Below are positions 9,201 through 14,937 of a stretch of 27,701 nucleotides of DNA, piece after piece. The stretch lies in NCBI GenBank assembly GCA_964370965.1, contig CAYJLW010000054.1, positions 1 to 27,701 on the forward strand. The letters run 5' to 3'. Position numbers and translations under genes: made by a program. Source of the DNA: CAYJLW01 sp964370965. Lineage in GTDB: Bacteria > Actinomycetota > Acidimicrobiia > UBA2766. The number at the start of each line of letters is the position of its first letter. The stretch's first letter is position 1. Below the pieces are notes generated by a model that had not been told where the DNA came from, ran no database searches, and was given only the letters and a program-made list of their open reading frames with translations.

Positions 9201-10939
9201 GCGATCTCGTCCGGGGACGTCCTCGTGTCCGTGGCCACGCGGACCTGGGTGTCGGCGTTGTCCCGGTCGGTCTCGGCCCTCAGGTGGAGACGCGAGCCGC
9301 CCGCCGGAGCGCCGGTCGTCTCGTAGAGGACCCTCCTGAGGCCGTCGAGGTCGCCCCCGAATCGGTAGAGGTCCACGGCGTCCCGCCCCGCCGCCGCGGC
9401 CACGACCTCCCGCGACCCGTACAGAAGGGAGCGGCCGGCGGCGGGGAGAACGGGCAGTCCGGCCGCGAGCGCCCCTGAGGCGACGTCACCGGGCGCGAAG
9501 TTCTGCACCAGAAGACGGGCGTTCGCGGCCACCGGGCGCGCCCGGCACGCCGCAAGCAGAGCATTGCCGTCGATGCGGACGTCCGCCGGGGGCAGCGGGT
9601 CCACGACGACGGGGTCGAGTGCCGGGCAGAACCGGACGTCGGCCGACACGATCTCGTCCGTGGGGTCCGTCGTGGCCCGCACCTGCAGATGCGGGGGAAG
9701 GCCACTGATCACCCCTTCGGCGTGGAGCGGGAGATCGGCCCAGTCCTCGGCGCCGTCCACGGAGGCGGCCGTGAGGTCGTCGACACGGAGGGTCGGGGAA
9801 GTGTCCCCCGAGTGGACAACGTCGATGCGGTCCGGACGCATGACGACGTCGAGGTGGGAGGGGAGGCGGGCGATGCGGCCCCGGAGACGGAGCTCGTCCG
9901 CCCCGTGGTAGCCCGTGCCCAGGCCCGAGGCCACGTCGAGGTCGAGGTCCGTCCCCCCGGCCGGCATGTTCGCCGGCTGGCCCGCTCCGGCGGCAGGCAC
10001 GACGGCGGCGATCTGGGTGGCGGCGGGCAGGTCGGGACGGTTCTGCGGGCAGACGTGCTTCACACCCAGGTCGAAGAGCAGCGGGGTGGCGGAGAACCCG
10101 AGGCCGAAGCTCGCCACCGGGGTGCTCGCGTCGACGACCGTGCGGCCCGCCTCCTGGTGGTGGGCGACGGACTCCACGACGAGGCTCACCTTCAGGGGCG
10201 GCGGCGCTGCCCCGGCGGCGAGTCCGTTGAAGCGGGTGCGGAGACCGGCGACGACGTACTGCTCGGGCGGGTCCACGGCGTTGCGGATCTTGTACAAGAG
10301 GGAGAGGTCGAGGCGGTCCGGGAGGCGCGCCCCGGCGCCCAGGGCGTCCACGACCACGCGGACGTGGGTCGTCTCCACGCTGCCGTCCCGGCGGGTGAAA
10401 TCCAGGTAGATGCCCATCTCGGCCTTGTAGGGCGTGTTCCGCACGGCCGCCGCCCCCGGGTCGCGGAGCTGGAAGTAGGTGTTCACGCCCACGGCCCAGT
10501 GGTCCCCCGCCGGGGAATCGGGCGCCACACCGAGGACGTCCCGTAGGAAGCCCACTGACCCCAGGTCGACACGGCCCCCGGTCAACTCGTCGGGAGGCGG
10601 CTGGGACCCGATCAGGAGCGTGTAGCCAAAGTCGGCGTCGGTGCTGCCGTCCCCGTTCAGGTCGGCGTTCAGGTTGCGCAGCTGACCCGGGGCGTACTGG
10701 CGGTCCACCTGCGGCGCGGCGGCGCCCGCCGGCGTCCCCCGGAAGGTGGCTCCGAGGCCGCCGAAGGCGCGGGGGGCCTGGTCGGGTGCCACCGGGATGA
10801 GGTCAGCGCTCGTGCACATCACATCCAAGCCCCGTGCTCCGGCAGGGCCCGGGCGGCCCAGGAGCCCGAAGAGAGCGACGGCGGCGACGCACACCGCCAC
10901 GGCCAGCCTGCCTGCGAAACGGGAGCGGGACCTCTCCAT
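3194..10939 (-). CDS. Giant secreted repeat protein of unknown function (2581 aa)
   Basis: The start is ATG 10939, because it begins a clear signal peptide (MERSRSRFAGR, a hydrophobic stretch, then GPAGARG) and has AGGACGG upstream. The open frame extends 55 codons further but shows no export signal there. Near residue 95 is a calcium-binding-like loop (DLNGDGSTDAD). From about 9630 down to 5700 the protein holds about five degenerate units of 280-310 residues. Units 2-4 carry a CX5C motif with GGCD and unit 5 a CX7C. Shared signatures include RLPRVR, TPWPAxLxLG, YxASxxTRVRLG and VPxxVDAxWR. The C-terminal third holds DTDNDRNG and a Trp/Pro-rich stretch, and ends in a PKD-like segment (WHLGDGT ... 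HAYPMPGPYYV). No LPxTG-type signal or C-terminal membrane helix is present. I do not recognise the family. An extracellular or cell-surface beta-rich protein is the most likely class; the function is unknown. Confidence 0.8.
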   Translation of the reverse strand: MERSRSRFAGRLAVAVCVAAVALFGLLGRPGPAGARGLDVMCTSADLIPVAPDQAPRAFGGLGATFRGTPAGAAAPQVDRQYAPGQLRNLNADLNGDGSTDADFGYTLLIGSQPPPDELTGGRVDLGSVGFLRDVLGVAPDSPAGDHWAVGVNTYFQLRDPGAAAVRNTPYKAEMGIYLDFTRRDGSVETTHVRVVVDALGAGARLPDRLDLSLLYKIRNAVDPPEQYVVAGLRTRFNGLAAGAAPPPLKVSLVVESVAHHQEAGRTVVDASTPVASFGLGFSATPLLFDLGVKHVCPQNRPDLPAATQIAAVVPAAGAGQPANMPAGGTDLDLDVASGLGTGYHGADELRLRGRIARLPSHLDVVMRPDRIDVVHSGDTSPTLRVDDLTAASVDGAEDWADLPLHAEGVISGLPPHLQVRATTDPTDEIVSADVRFCPALDPVVVDPLPPADVRIDGNALLAACRARPVAANARLLVQNFAPGDVASGALAAGLPVLPAAGRSLLYGSREVVAAAAGRDAVDLYRFGGDLDGLRRVLYETTGAPAGGSRLHLRAETDRDNADTQVRVATDTRTSPDEIANAGAFLSVNAEARPLRTTTEVDFVESAAAPVDVRYKAAAATNLRGTAHLQRPGPTATTADTAFDFGRDGAGGLAAEASLRYLPGAPGAESTVEYRASSPTRVFGGILMSDRADRLVGMATHIFTDTVVPGGIDAARPEPDRLAPLSARWRRVGGRLVSGSVDVCADRGGCDLADLDVAVETGQIGALAGGPAQAPQFPNNRFVRPAGFHALFAGEEPHQDMGRLRSLVRISGRLPRVVRAVYDTANPPAGGERVGISIESGGTFGAQVRVAVDGRDRPDSDGLNTGSDAAVDVSVAPFPARLALDVASGPGVPLQASWNASAAAAVNGTVRMQSPGRRPGGAAGSLPATVCDGVVELGGGGADGLAVSGSVLYTEAAAGGGTDHHVTYTAAAPTRVRLGAFVSSLAQRTLNERSRVRADVVVPNRVDAAWRIVGDDAVWATADLCAAAGGCDLDADIWFERGAVPNPAGGLLAAPAAPTPQFGLPAGAGPFVLYASQARYQGSAREYLRFAARLPRVRHLGFAQSEVTDFDDVVRTNVRLDATTAAPGGATTVKVSADGRTTRADDRVNTASWLWGEATVTPWPATLALGISTETENYNLIDALGRGTPFSPLEVDYRASQVVTVRGRAHAHLRGRDPNPVVAEFAREAADVIDATFDVGVDGLAGLADRATLTWSKVEDRWGEDFGTYTTARYQASRATRVRLGLVTNTDADRRDLVRPSKRARVWSDVTVPDDVQAGWRSANGAVRSATVTLCGAAGGCDVSADVVVTGGRPAVADGDLLVMPAPANGAADLVTPPAAPARHVLFVTKSARPVDATYTRFSLRLPRVRSLSYSTGEFPWRTTRIDMASETAVAADAQVLVAADSRRAGLLPENQPGSWVRGRATLTPWPAKLGLGYAATEASPLSVTTTASDRLAVAGTVEARLPGFDEAAHKALDATELAANVRVGGGAADGLARSTRVYLNRMRLATGRFSHLRYEGSEQVHVVAGAVVQDRNDRAARVRDRLQFDAVLPKTLSATWTDRWTFGAGGQVAGSEIVDASAEACDAANRAACTNQTTVVIEHGPAQTGENLLATLLNPPTLPSLPNDPATGRPVHPAFTARGANDGLAYVKTDDAKRWGLSAKLTNLAQVRYVAAPQTFCVQTNPVSRTFVANVYSPAAFGSRSGSVYADATIRRFPANLGGRVLENGTPGDEQPWLWLTTDDCDARRSPDLAPRVLNEAPASSVDAVVRAGDTESLKRLGIPGRPARANGIDANADVADGTAAVHGRVVAPLPKHLLVWRPGLSDACDDSTPVRARVDCQWLPHYEPDERQQYRLRYRSTSAALGNLVTGLVYRSGGDRFRVDGRVMTLPGTLDGTLDVRKNRRLPWTDVALRYRASAPLGTVTATLDEIEVDGRPKDTYRGAGVAPVAQNAVPEWRAELTNVAASLDVNARLRFSEDAIQRRLWKNACSGYTYAGEGSTPTYVDARLDLAGATTVSLDAYDEPGGPTQARLQADRRISGTLTTKLPNNHAHEITRDVFLYLGWDAVNWTSDVDLCSDFDLPLTLVLRNVSETTLGMHGLKLNALVRNEERDAGGRVQVRIGETFFDPGAGREVTRDGAWFHHHFIHFDPAYRGDWQEGPVDDTWRDVFVVPLHVECSDHPCYATRDVANLVDTDNDRNGWESTFLLDPFWGQADRASMWDRDENWCEWVWYPPFCIPLPGRPGGEFYSALADGFREPGQFLMPDLAAVPELGIFLPRRGTPAVPLIGIEPAAGEFDTGTVNPLCLPEWDTMADDPVAVATDGTEYRIEVVDRCLLAGRPQPDQPQQAQHHTDVRLVAEYRFAGRRWNRPVFEFGDPAPPMVPGGLSRITAVPFGFRGTIVPAEDGSVALDMAERGYDAWEEEWEDTGLVRHGTLDASGFGLLAEEQSGGRHCHVPGGAAPAGAEVRMANCSGVNPPEDHRVWHLGDGTVTEGPADRNVGFRHAYPMPGPYYVRALDYDAGAEPTRHDVDGSVEIRVP
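6038..9628 (-). repeat. Five long degenerate repeats within the giant protein gene
   Basis: Cysteine landmarks of successive units lie at about 9626-9628 (single Cys), 8690-8710, 7847-7867, 6917-6937 (CX5C, 21 bases each) and 6038-6064 (CX7C). The spacing is about 936, 843, 930 and 879 bases. After each landmark the same order of short motifs recurs: an RLPRVR-like strand, an NxxxW/PxPAxL strand, a DGLAG segment and a TRVRLG strand. The units have diverged well beyond nucleotide identity, so the duplication is old or under strong sequence change. Unit edges are approximate. Confidence 0.65.
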
Positions 10940-11040
10940 TGCCTGCCGTCCTTGACCTCTGGTTGCGTGGATGGACGCGGACACCCAACCAGGGGGACCT
11001 TTCACCGATCTTTCGGTTGCTGCGACATTGCCTCGCAGCC
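10940..11040 (-). promoter_or_regulatory. Candidate structured RNA leader of the giant gene
   Basis: Read on the minus strand, three consecutive hairpins precede the start. Stem 1 is GCTGCGA/TCGCAGC (11019-11025 with 11033-11039, 7 bp, 7-base loop). Stem 2 is ACCGA/TCGGT (11004-11008 with 11013-11017, loop AAGA). Stem 3 is CTGGTTG/CAACCAG (10959-10965 with 10986-10992), extended by 3 bp past one mismatch. The ribosome-binding AGGACGG follows. I could not match it to a known riboswitch class. The stems could also act as protein sites or be chance in GC-rich DNA. Confidence 0.4.
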
Positions 11041-11202
11041 GTGGCGTCGGGTCCACCCCCGCCGGCGGGGACCCCCACTCCGCCGGCCCCGACACCAGCC
11101 CCACCCCACACAGCCCGGCGCCATTCCTCGCTCACGTGCCGGCGCGCGGCACACTCGCTCTCTCCGGCGCTCCCACTGAACCGTCTCGAGCCGAGCATCG
11201 AC
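11041..11202. other. Rest of the divergent intergenic region between the giant gene and vsr
   Basis: No coding signal. It holds a perfect 14-base palindrome CCCCGCCGGCGGGG (11057-11070) and a 6-bp stem GTGCCG/CGGCAC (11136-11141 with 11147-11152). No convincing -10/-35 pair was seen for either gene. Confidence 0.5.
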
Positions 11203-11700
11203 ATGGCTGATCTCCCGCCTCGGGCGGAACTCACTCCGCCTCCCGCTGCCGGCTCGCCGGCGGTGGCCGCCGTGATGCGGGGGAACAGGAAGACGGACAC
11301 GCGCCCCGAGGTGGCCCTGAGTGCCCTGCACCGCAAGGGGTTGCGGTTCAGGAGGAACCATCTCGTCGCCCTCGGCGACCTGTCGGTGCGTCCCGACGTC
11401 GTGTTCCAGAGACAAGGCGTCGCCGTCTTCGTCGACGGGTGTTTCTGGCATCGCTGCCCGGAACACGGCAACATCCCGAGGTCGAACACGGGGTACTGGG
11501 CATCGAAGCTCGAGGGGAACGTGCGACGCGACCAGCGCGTGTCAGCGGCGCTGGAGCACGCCGGGTGGGAGGTCCTGCGCTTCTGGGAGCACGAGTCGCC
11601 GGCCGTCGCTGCCGTCGCCGTGGCGGAGGCAATCGGACGTGGAAGTGAGAGGCCCACTCCGCCTGGCCGTCGGCGCTCGACTCGAGGTCCTGGAGCCTGA
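11203..11700 (+). CDS. vsr: Very short patch repair (Vsr-type) endonuclease
   Basis: Vsr enzymes nick beside T:G mismatches that arise when 5-methylcytosine deaminates, so they normally accompany a C5-cytosine methyltransferase. The 165-residue product shows the family signature in order: KTDTRPEVAL (about 30-39), the RPDVVF strand with the catalytic Asp65, DGCFWHRCPEH (78-88, His and zinc-ligand type residues) and GWEVLRFWEHE (121-131). ATG 11203 gives a family-like length; the open frame runs upstream to 10834 but that part has no Vsr similarity. The last 20 or so residues (GSERPTPPGRRR onwards) look like read-through into the antisense of the neighbouring endonuclease remnant, so the original stop may be lost. 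It converges with that remnant. Confidence 0.8.
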   Translation: MADLPPRAELTPPPAAGSPAVAAVMRGNRKTDTRPEVALSALHRKGLRFRRNHLVALGDLSVRPDVVFQRQGVAVFVDGCFWHRCPEHGNIPRSNTGYWASKLEGNVRRDQRVSAALEHAGWEVLRFWEHESPAVAAVAVAEAIGRGSERPTPPGRRRSTRGPGA

Positions 11701-12478
11701 CGAGCATCCGCCTCGGGAACTCCCGCAAGGCCACCGGCAGTGCAAGACTCGTCCACAGGAAGACCTGCCCCAGAGGGTCCGCGACCAAGGCAATCAGGGA
11801 CATCTCCACGCCGTACGCCTTCCGCTCTGCAAGACGGAGACCGGATGGGTCGAGATCTCGGGCGCTCGGATGCAGCACGACGACCACGCCACGACCGATC
11901 CCGTCACGGCCGAGACGGGCCGCGAACTGCAGGATCTCTGTGTCGCTGGTTGGTCGCTGCTTCACCTCGGCGGAAAGGGTCGCGCCGGCGGCGTCGAGCG
12001 CGACCACGTCACCGGGCCACGTCACGCTGGGGTCGTTGACGCGCCCGGTGCGGACGTCGTCGAAAACGAGGTCGAAGGCGGCGGCCACGAGCGCCTGCCC
12101 GCGCCGGCCACCCTCCGTGTCGATCCAGACGAAAGCCTCCGACACCACTGCCGGCTCCGGGAACCCGAGCACGCCTTCTCGTGCGGAGGTCGACAGAGTT
12201 GCGAACGCTCAGAGGGACGAGGACGTCCTTGGCGAGCGATCTCGCGGAGTAGCCCCGGTGGTCGGAGCCGGCCTGAAGGGAAGTGCGTTCGCCTGACGGT
12301 TCGTCGCCTTCGCCAACAGCGCCGTGCCCAACATCGGCGTGAAGGTGCGGCTGGAGGATCTCCCGACGCGTTCGGCGCGCTCAACCCACTCGACCGGGAG
12401 GTCGGCGTCAGACCGCGCGATCACCAGGGCACGCACGAATGTCTCCCTCGCCGCACCCTTGTCGATCCGCACGCCCAC
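11640..12478 (-). pseudogene. Frameshifted SacI-like restriction endonuclease remnant
   Basis: GTG 12478 begins MGVRIDKGAARETF and continues through VGRSSSRTFTPMLGTALLAKA, which resembles the N-terminus of RE_SacI-type endonucleases as I remember them. The frame hits TGA at 12209. The adjacent frame carries the expected continuation (GSDHRGYSARSLAKDVLVP, about 12285-12220). The original frame then resumes near 12180 with GFPEPAVVSEAFVW, TEGGRRGQALVAAAFDLVF, NDPSVTWPGDVVAL and AEVKQRPTSD. At least two compensating frame changes are therefore needed. Similarity fades near WASHF (about 11650), although the frame stays open to 11348 opposite vsr. It starts 5 bases after the methyltransferase remnant, a normal modification-restriction gene order. 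Family assignment is from memory of motifs and is moderate; the frame breaks are seen directly. Confidence 0.6.
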
Positions 12479-12483
12479 GGTCG

Positions 12484-12830
12484 TCAGAGGACGGCGGCCA
12501 CCTCGGCCGCCACCTTCCGGGCCAGCAGCGGGGGCACAGAGTTGCCGAGCTGGGCCTGCACCGATTGACGGTTGCCGACGAACCGGAACTCGTCCGGGAA
12601 CGTGAAGAGGCGCTTCACCTCTGGCACGCGCAGACGGGGACTGTCCCAGTGGAAGGGGCCGACGTACGGACCTCTGCCCGGCAGTGATAGCCGGCGACGT
12701 CGATCTCGCGCATGAGACGCTCGAGGGCTGGGCGGCTCGCCTTGTTCCGGCATGTCAGGGCGTACACGTTCTCGAGGATGAAGGCGCGGGGGGAGCGCCT
12801 CGGCCGACACCCGCGTGTACTCCGCTGCTC
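12484..12830 (-). pseudogene. C5-cytosine DNA methyltransferase remnant, N-terminus and middle missing
   Basis: Three pieces of a Dcm-type enzyme survive. EYTRVSAEALPPR (about 12822-12785) runs into FILENV (motif IV ENV, about 12785-12770) across a six-G tract where the frame changes. NKASRPALERLMREIDVAGYHCRAEV follows to about 12680. The frame then changes again and jumps straight to GPYVGPFHW, RLRVPEVKRLFTFPDEF and the motif X segment SVQAQLGNSVPPLLA, ending at 12484. The S-adenosylmethionine loop (motif I), the catalytic Pro-Cys region and the target-recognition domain are absent, so it cannot be active. The upstream end stops just short of the glycosidase gene, so the 5' part was deleted or replaced. 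Together with vsr and the endonuclease remnant it marks a dead restriction-modification system. Confidence 0.75.
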
Positions 12831-12852
12831 GCCGCGGGCGCCGGAGAGGCGA

Positions 12853-12858
12853 TAGCCT
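12853..12858 (+). promoter_or_regulatory. Putative -10 box (TAGCCT) for a leaderless glycosidase transcript
   Basis: TAGCCT fits TANNNT and ends 8 bases before ATG 12867. No Shine-Dalgarno sequence sits at a normal distance. Transcription would begin at or next to the start codon. No -35 box is evident. Confidence 0.5.
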
Positions 12859-12866
12859 CCGCACCC

Positions 12867-14366
12867 ATGGCTGGTCCCGACTCCCCCCCTGTCGAGCACG
12901 TCCGCGTCCCCGACGGGTTCCTGTGGGGCACGGCGACGGCGTCCTACCAGGTCGAAGGAGGCATCAACGGCCCCGGGGAACCCCGCAACGACTGGGCGCG
13001 ATCTGAGGCCGAGGGCCGGGTCGAGCCCGTCGGGATCGCCCTCGACTTCTGGCGCCGGCCCGAGCTGCTCCTCGACCGGGCCCAGGCGATGGGCAACAAC
13101 GCATTCCGGCTCTCCCTCGAATGGGCCCGCGTCGAGCCCGAGGAGGGCGGCTACGACGACACAGCCCTCGCCGGGTACCGGGCGATCCTCGAGGCCTGCT
13201 TGGCCCGGGGCCTCGAGCCCGTCGTCACCCTGCAGCATTTCACGCACCCGGAGTGGGCGGGCAAGCTCCCGTGGAACAGCTTCACCGACGAGTTCCGGGA
13301 ACGCTGGGTCGCCTACGTACGGCGAGCGGTCGAGGCCCTGGGCGACCGCGTGCGCTACTGGATCACCCTCAACGAACTCAACGGCCACCCGCTCGGCACG
13401 AACCTCTTCGCCCGCTTCCCACCCTGGCGCGCGGGTGACGTCCGCGGGGCCGTGGCGGCGATGGACGCCATGGCGGCCGCGCACTGCCTCGCCTACGACG
13501 TCATCCACGACGTGCACGGAGAGCACGGCTGGGCCGAGCCGGTCGTGACCACGAACAACTTCTCGTTCTGCGTGTACGAGATCGACTGGTTGATCGTGGA
13601 CGTCCTCACCTTCCGTCAGCGAGGGATCTCCACCGGGGAGCTCTCCGCCGACGTCGCCGCCCGCCAGGGGGCCACACGCTCGTCCATGGGACGCATGCCG
13701 GGCCGGGCGGCAATGCGCCGGCCCATCGCCGCCCTCGCCGACTTCGGTGCCGGCCTCGGCGCCGGCAGCCGCCCCCTGCCCAGGACGACGGCGGCCGTGG
13801 CGGCGTCTCCGCGCGATCGCAAGCTCGACCTGATCTGCTTCGACTTCTACGATCCCCGCATCGAGGAGATGCTGCGGCTCCCCGGGCGTCCGGGCGGCGC
13901 CGGGCGGGTCTGGACGCCCGACGTGCAACTCTGGGAGATGCCGCCGAATCCACCGGGGTTCCTGCACTTCCTGCGCCACGCCGGCCGATACGGCCTCCCC
14001 GTCCTGGTCGCCGAAAACGGCCTGTCCAACGAGCGCCGCGGCGCCCAGTCCTACCCCCGGACGGACGGATGGGATCGCCCCGCGTACCTCCGGCGCAACA
14101 TCGAGTCCGTCGTCGACGCTCTCGCCGAAGGCATCGACGTCGTGGGATACCTGCACTGGAGCCTGACGGACAACTACGAGTGGGGCAGCTACGCCCCCGC
14201 CTTCGGGATCCACGGCGTCGACCGCGACGGCGTCGACCGCTTCACCATCACGGACCGGGACTCCATGGGCGACGACAGCGCCGCTGTGTACCGGGGGATC
14301 ATCGGGGCGCTCGCCAGTGACGACATCCGGGCCCGCCGCGCTGCCTTCGCCGAGCCACCCCGGTAG
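12867..14366 (+). CDS. Glycoside hydrolase family 1 beta-glycosidase
   Basis: A 499-residue GH1 enzyme, a TIM-barrel retaining beta-glucosidase/galactosidase type, probably cytoplasmic as no signal peptide is present. Family marks in order are GFLWGTATASYQVEGG near the N-terminus, NAFRLSLEWARVEPEEG, the acid/base Glu170 in TLNELNGHP (the family usually has NEP; here Leu follows Glu), the nucleophile Glu383 in VLVAENGLS, and YLHWSLTDNYEWGSY with FGIHGVD near the end. It is slightly longer than a typical 450-residue GH1, with extra sequence around 225-310. ATG 12867 is chosen because GH1 similarity begins directly after it and a TAGCCT box sits just upstream; the frame is open further back to 12684 over the methyltransferase remnant. 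Substrate cannot be told from sequence. It likely releases glucose or similar sugars from oligosaccharides or glycosides. Confidence 0.92.
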   Translation: MAGPDSPPVEHVRVPDGFLWGTATASYQVEGGINGPGEPRNDWARSEAEGRVEPVGIALDFWRRPELLLDRAQAMGNNAFRLSLEWARVEPEEGGYDDTALAGYRAILEACLARGLEPVVTLQHFTHPEWAGKLPWNSFTDEFRERWVAYVRRAVEALGDRVRYWITLNELNGHPLGTNLFARFPPWRAGDVRGAVAAMDAMAAAHCLAYDVIHDVHGEHGWAEPVVTTNNFSFCVYEIDWLIVDVLTFRQRGISTGELSADVAARQGATRSSMGRMPGRAAMRRPIAALADFGAGLGAGSRPLPRTTAAVAASPRDRKLDLICFDFYDPRIEEMLRLPGRPGGAGRVWTPDVQLWEMPPNPPGFLHFLRHAGRYGLPVLVAENGLSNERRGAQSYPRTDGWDRPAYLRRNIESVVDALAEGIDVVGYLHWSLTDNYEWGSYAPAFGIHGVDRDGVDRFTITDRDSMGDDSAAVYRGIIGALASDDIRARRAAFAEPPR

Positions 14367-14632
14367 CGTCCCGCCCGGAGGCGGTCGCAAAGTGATGCCG
14401 AAACCCCGGGATACCGGGACAACAGCTTCACTTCGCCCCCGGCCCCCACCGACCACCCCCACAAAGGGATGCCGAAACCCCGGGATACCGGGACAACAGC
14501 TTCACTTTGCGTCGATCCGGGGCGTCTGACCCGAGTTTGGCGGGGGGGCCGCGGATGTGCTGGTCGGGAGGGGTGCGTGGTGGCGTGTTGTACTACAGGG
14601 GTGGCTGGGCGGGGCTGGTGGGGCCGGGGGGG
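14367..14632. other. Non-coding stretch after the glycosidase gene
   Basis: Apart from the duplicated 40-base element, I see no gene here. From 14521 the sequence becomes increasingly G-rich on the plus strand and leads into the 43-base tandem repeat. No clear terminator with a T-run was seen. Confidence 0.5.
14394..14507 (+). repeat. Two identical 40-base direct repeats containing a hairpin
   Basis: Copies lie at 14394-14433 and 14468-14507 (period 74). Each begins GATGCCGAAACC, contains CCCGG-GATA-CCGGG (5-bp stem, 4-base loop) and ends ACAGCTTCACTT. The first copy is also bounded by AAGTGA (14390-14395) and TCACTT (14428-14433), an inverted pair. This looks like a small intergenic repeat unit of REP type, or a doubled terminator after the glycosidase gene. 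Confidence 0.75.
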
Positions 14633-14923
14633 ACGGGACCCGGGGGGGCGGGACCCGGGGCGTCGACCCGGGGAGACGGGACCCGGGGGGNNNNNNNNNN
14701 NNNNNNNNNNNNNNNNNNNNNNNNNNNNNNNNNNNNNNNNNNNNNNNNNNNNNNNNNNNNNNNNNNNNNNNNNNNNNNNNNNNNNNNNNNGGACCCGGGG
14801 GGGCGGGACCCGGGGCGTCGACCCGGGGAGACGGGACCCGGGGGGGCGGGACCCGGGGCGTCGACCCGGGGAGACGGGACCCGGGGGGACGGGACCCGGG
14901 GGGCGGGACCCGGGGGGGGCGGG
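14633..14923. repeat. 43-base GC-rich tandem repeat interrupted by an assembly gap
   Basis: The unit starts ACGGGACCCGGGGGGGCGGG and ends CGTCGACCCGGGGAG. Full copies are at 14633-14675 and 14831-14873, with partial copies abutting both sides of the gap and degenerate shorter units to about 14923. Each unit contains three ACCCGGGG cores and a GTCGAC. The true copy number is unknown because the array spans the gap. It lies between the convergent glycosidase and dxs genes. Confidence 0.9.
14691..14790. other. Assembly gap of 100 N
   Basis: Exactly 100 N, a usual placeholder for a gap of unknown size. It is flanked by the same 43-base repeat on both sides, so the assembler most likely failed on the tandem array. 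Confidence 0.98.
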
Positions 14924-14937
14924 GTCGGAAACGCTGC

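Noticed and set aside
6176..9478. 1100-codon open frame on the plus strand opposite the giant gene
   Set aside because: It is exactly antisense to the repeat region, rich in Gly/Arg/Val/His with no domain sense. Long antisense frames are expected in such GC-rich coding DNA. The minus strand has the signal peptide, the repeats and the coherent motifs.
10940..11040. Known riboswitch (cyclic di-GMP, cobalamin or cyclic di-AMP type) upstream of the giant gene
   Set aside because: Short matches such as CCGAAAG and GGTGAAAGG are present, but the conserved core order of none of these classes could be followed. Kept only as an unnamed structured leader.
10803..11756. 317-codon open frame on the minus strand over vsr and the giant gene start
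   Set aside because: Antisense to vsr and overlapping the signal-peptide region in another frame; no recognisable motif.
11203..12830. Transposon or phage as carrier of the restriction-modification remnant
   Set aside because: No transposase, integrase, terminal inverted repeat or target duplication could be seen at its edges.
12615..14462. 615-codon open frame on the minus strand
   Set aside because: Most of it is antisense to the GH1 gene, which has all its catalytic motifs. Only its last part (about 12670-12790) carries real methyltransferase remnant sequence.
14633..14923. CRISPR array or G-quadruplex array
   Set aside because: The units are contiguous without unique spacers, so it is not CRISPR. 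The G-runs alternate with CCC runs that would pair with them, so hairpins are favoured over quadruplexes.
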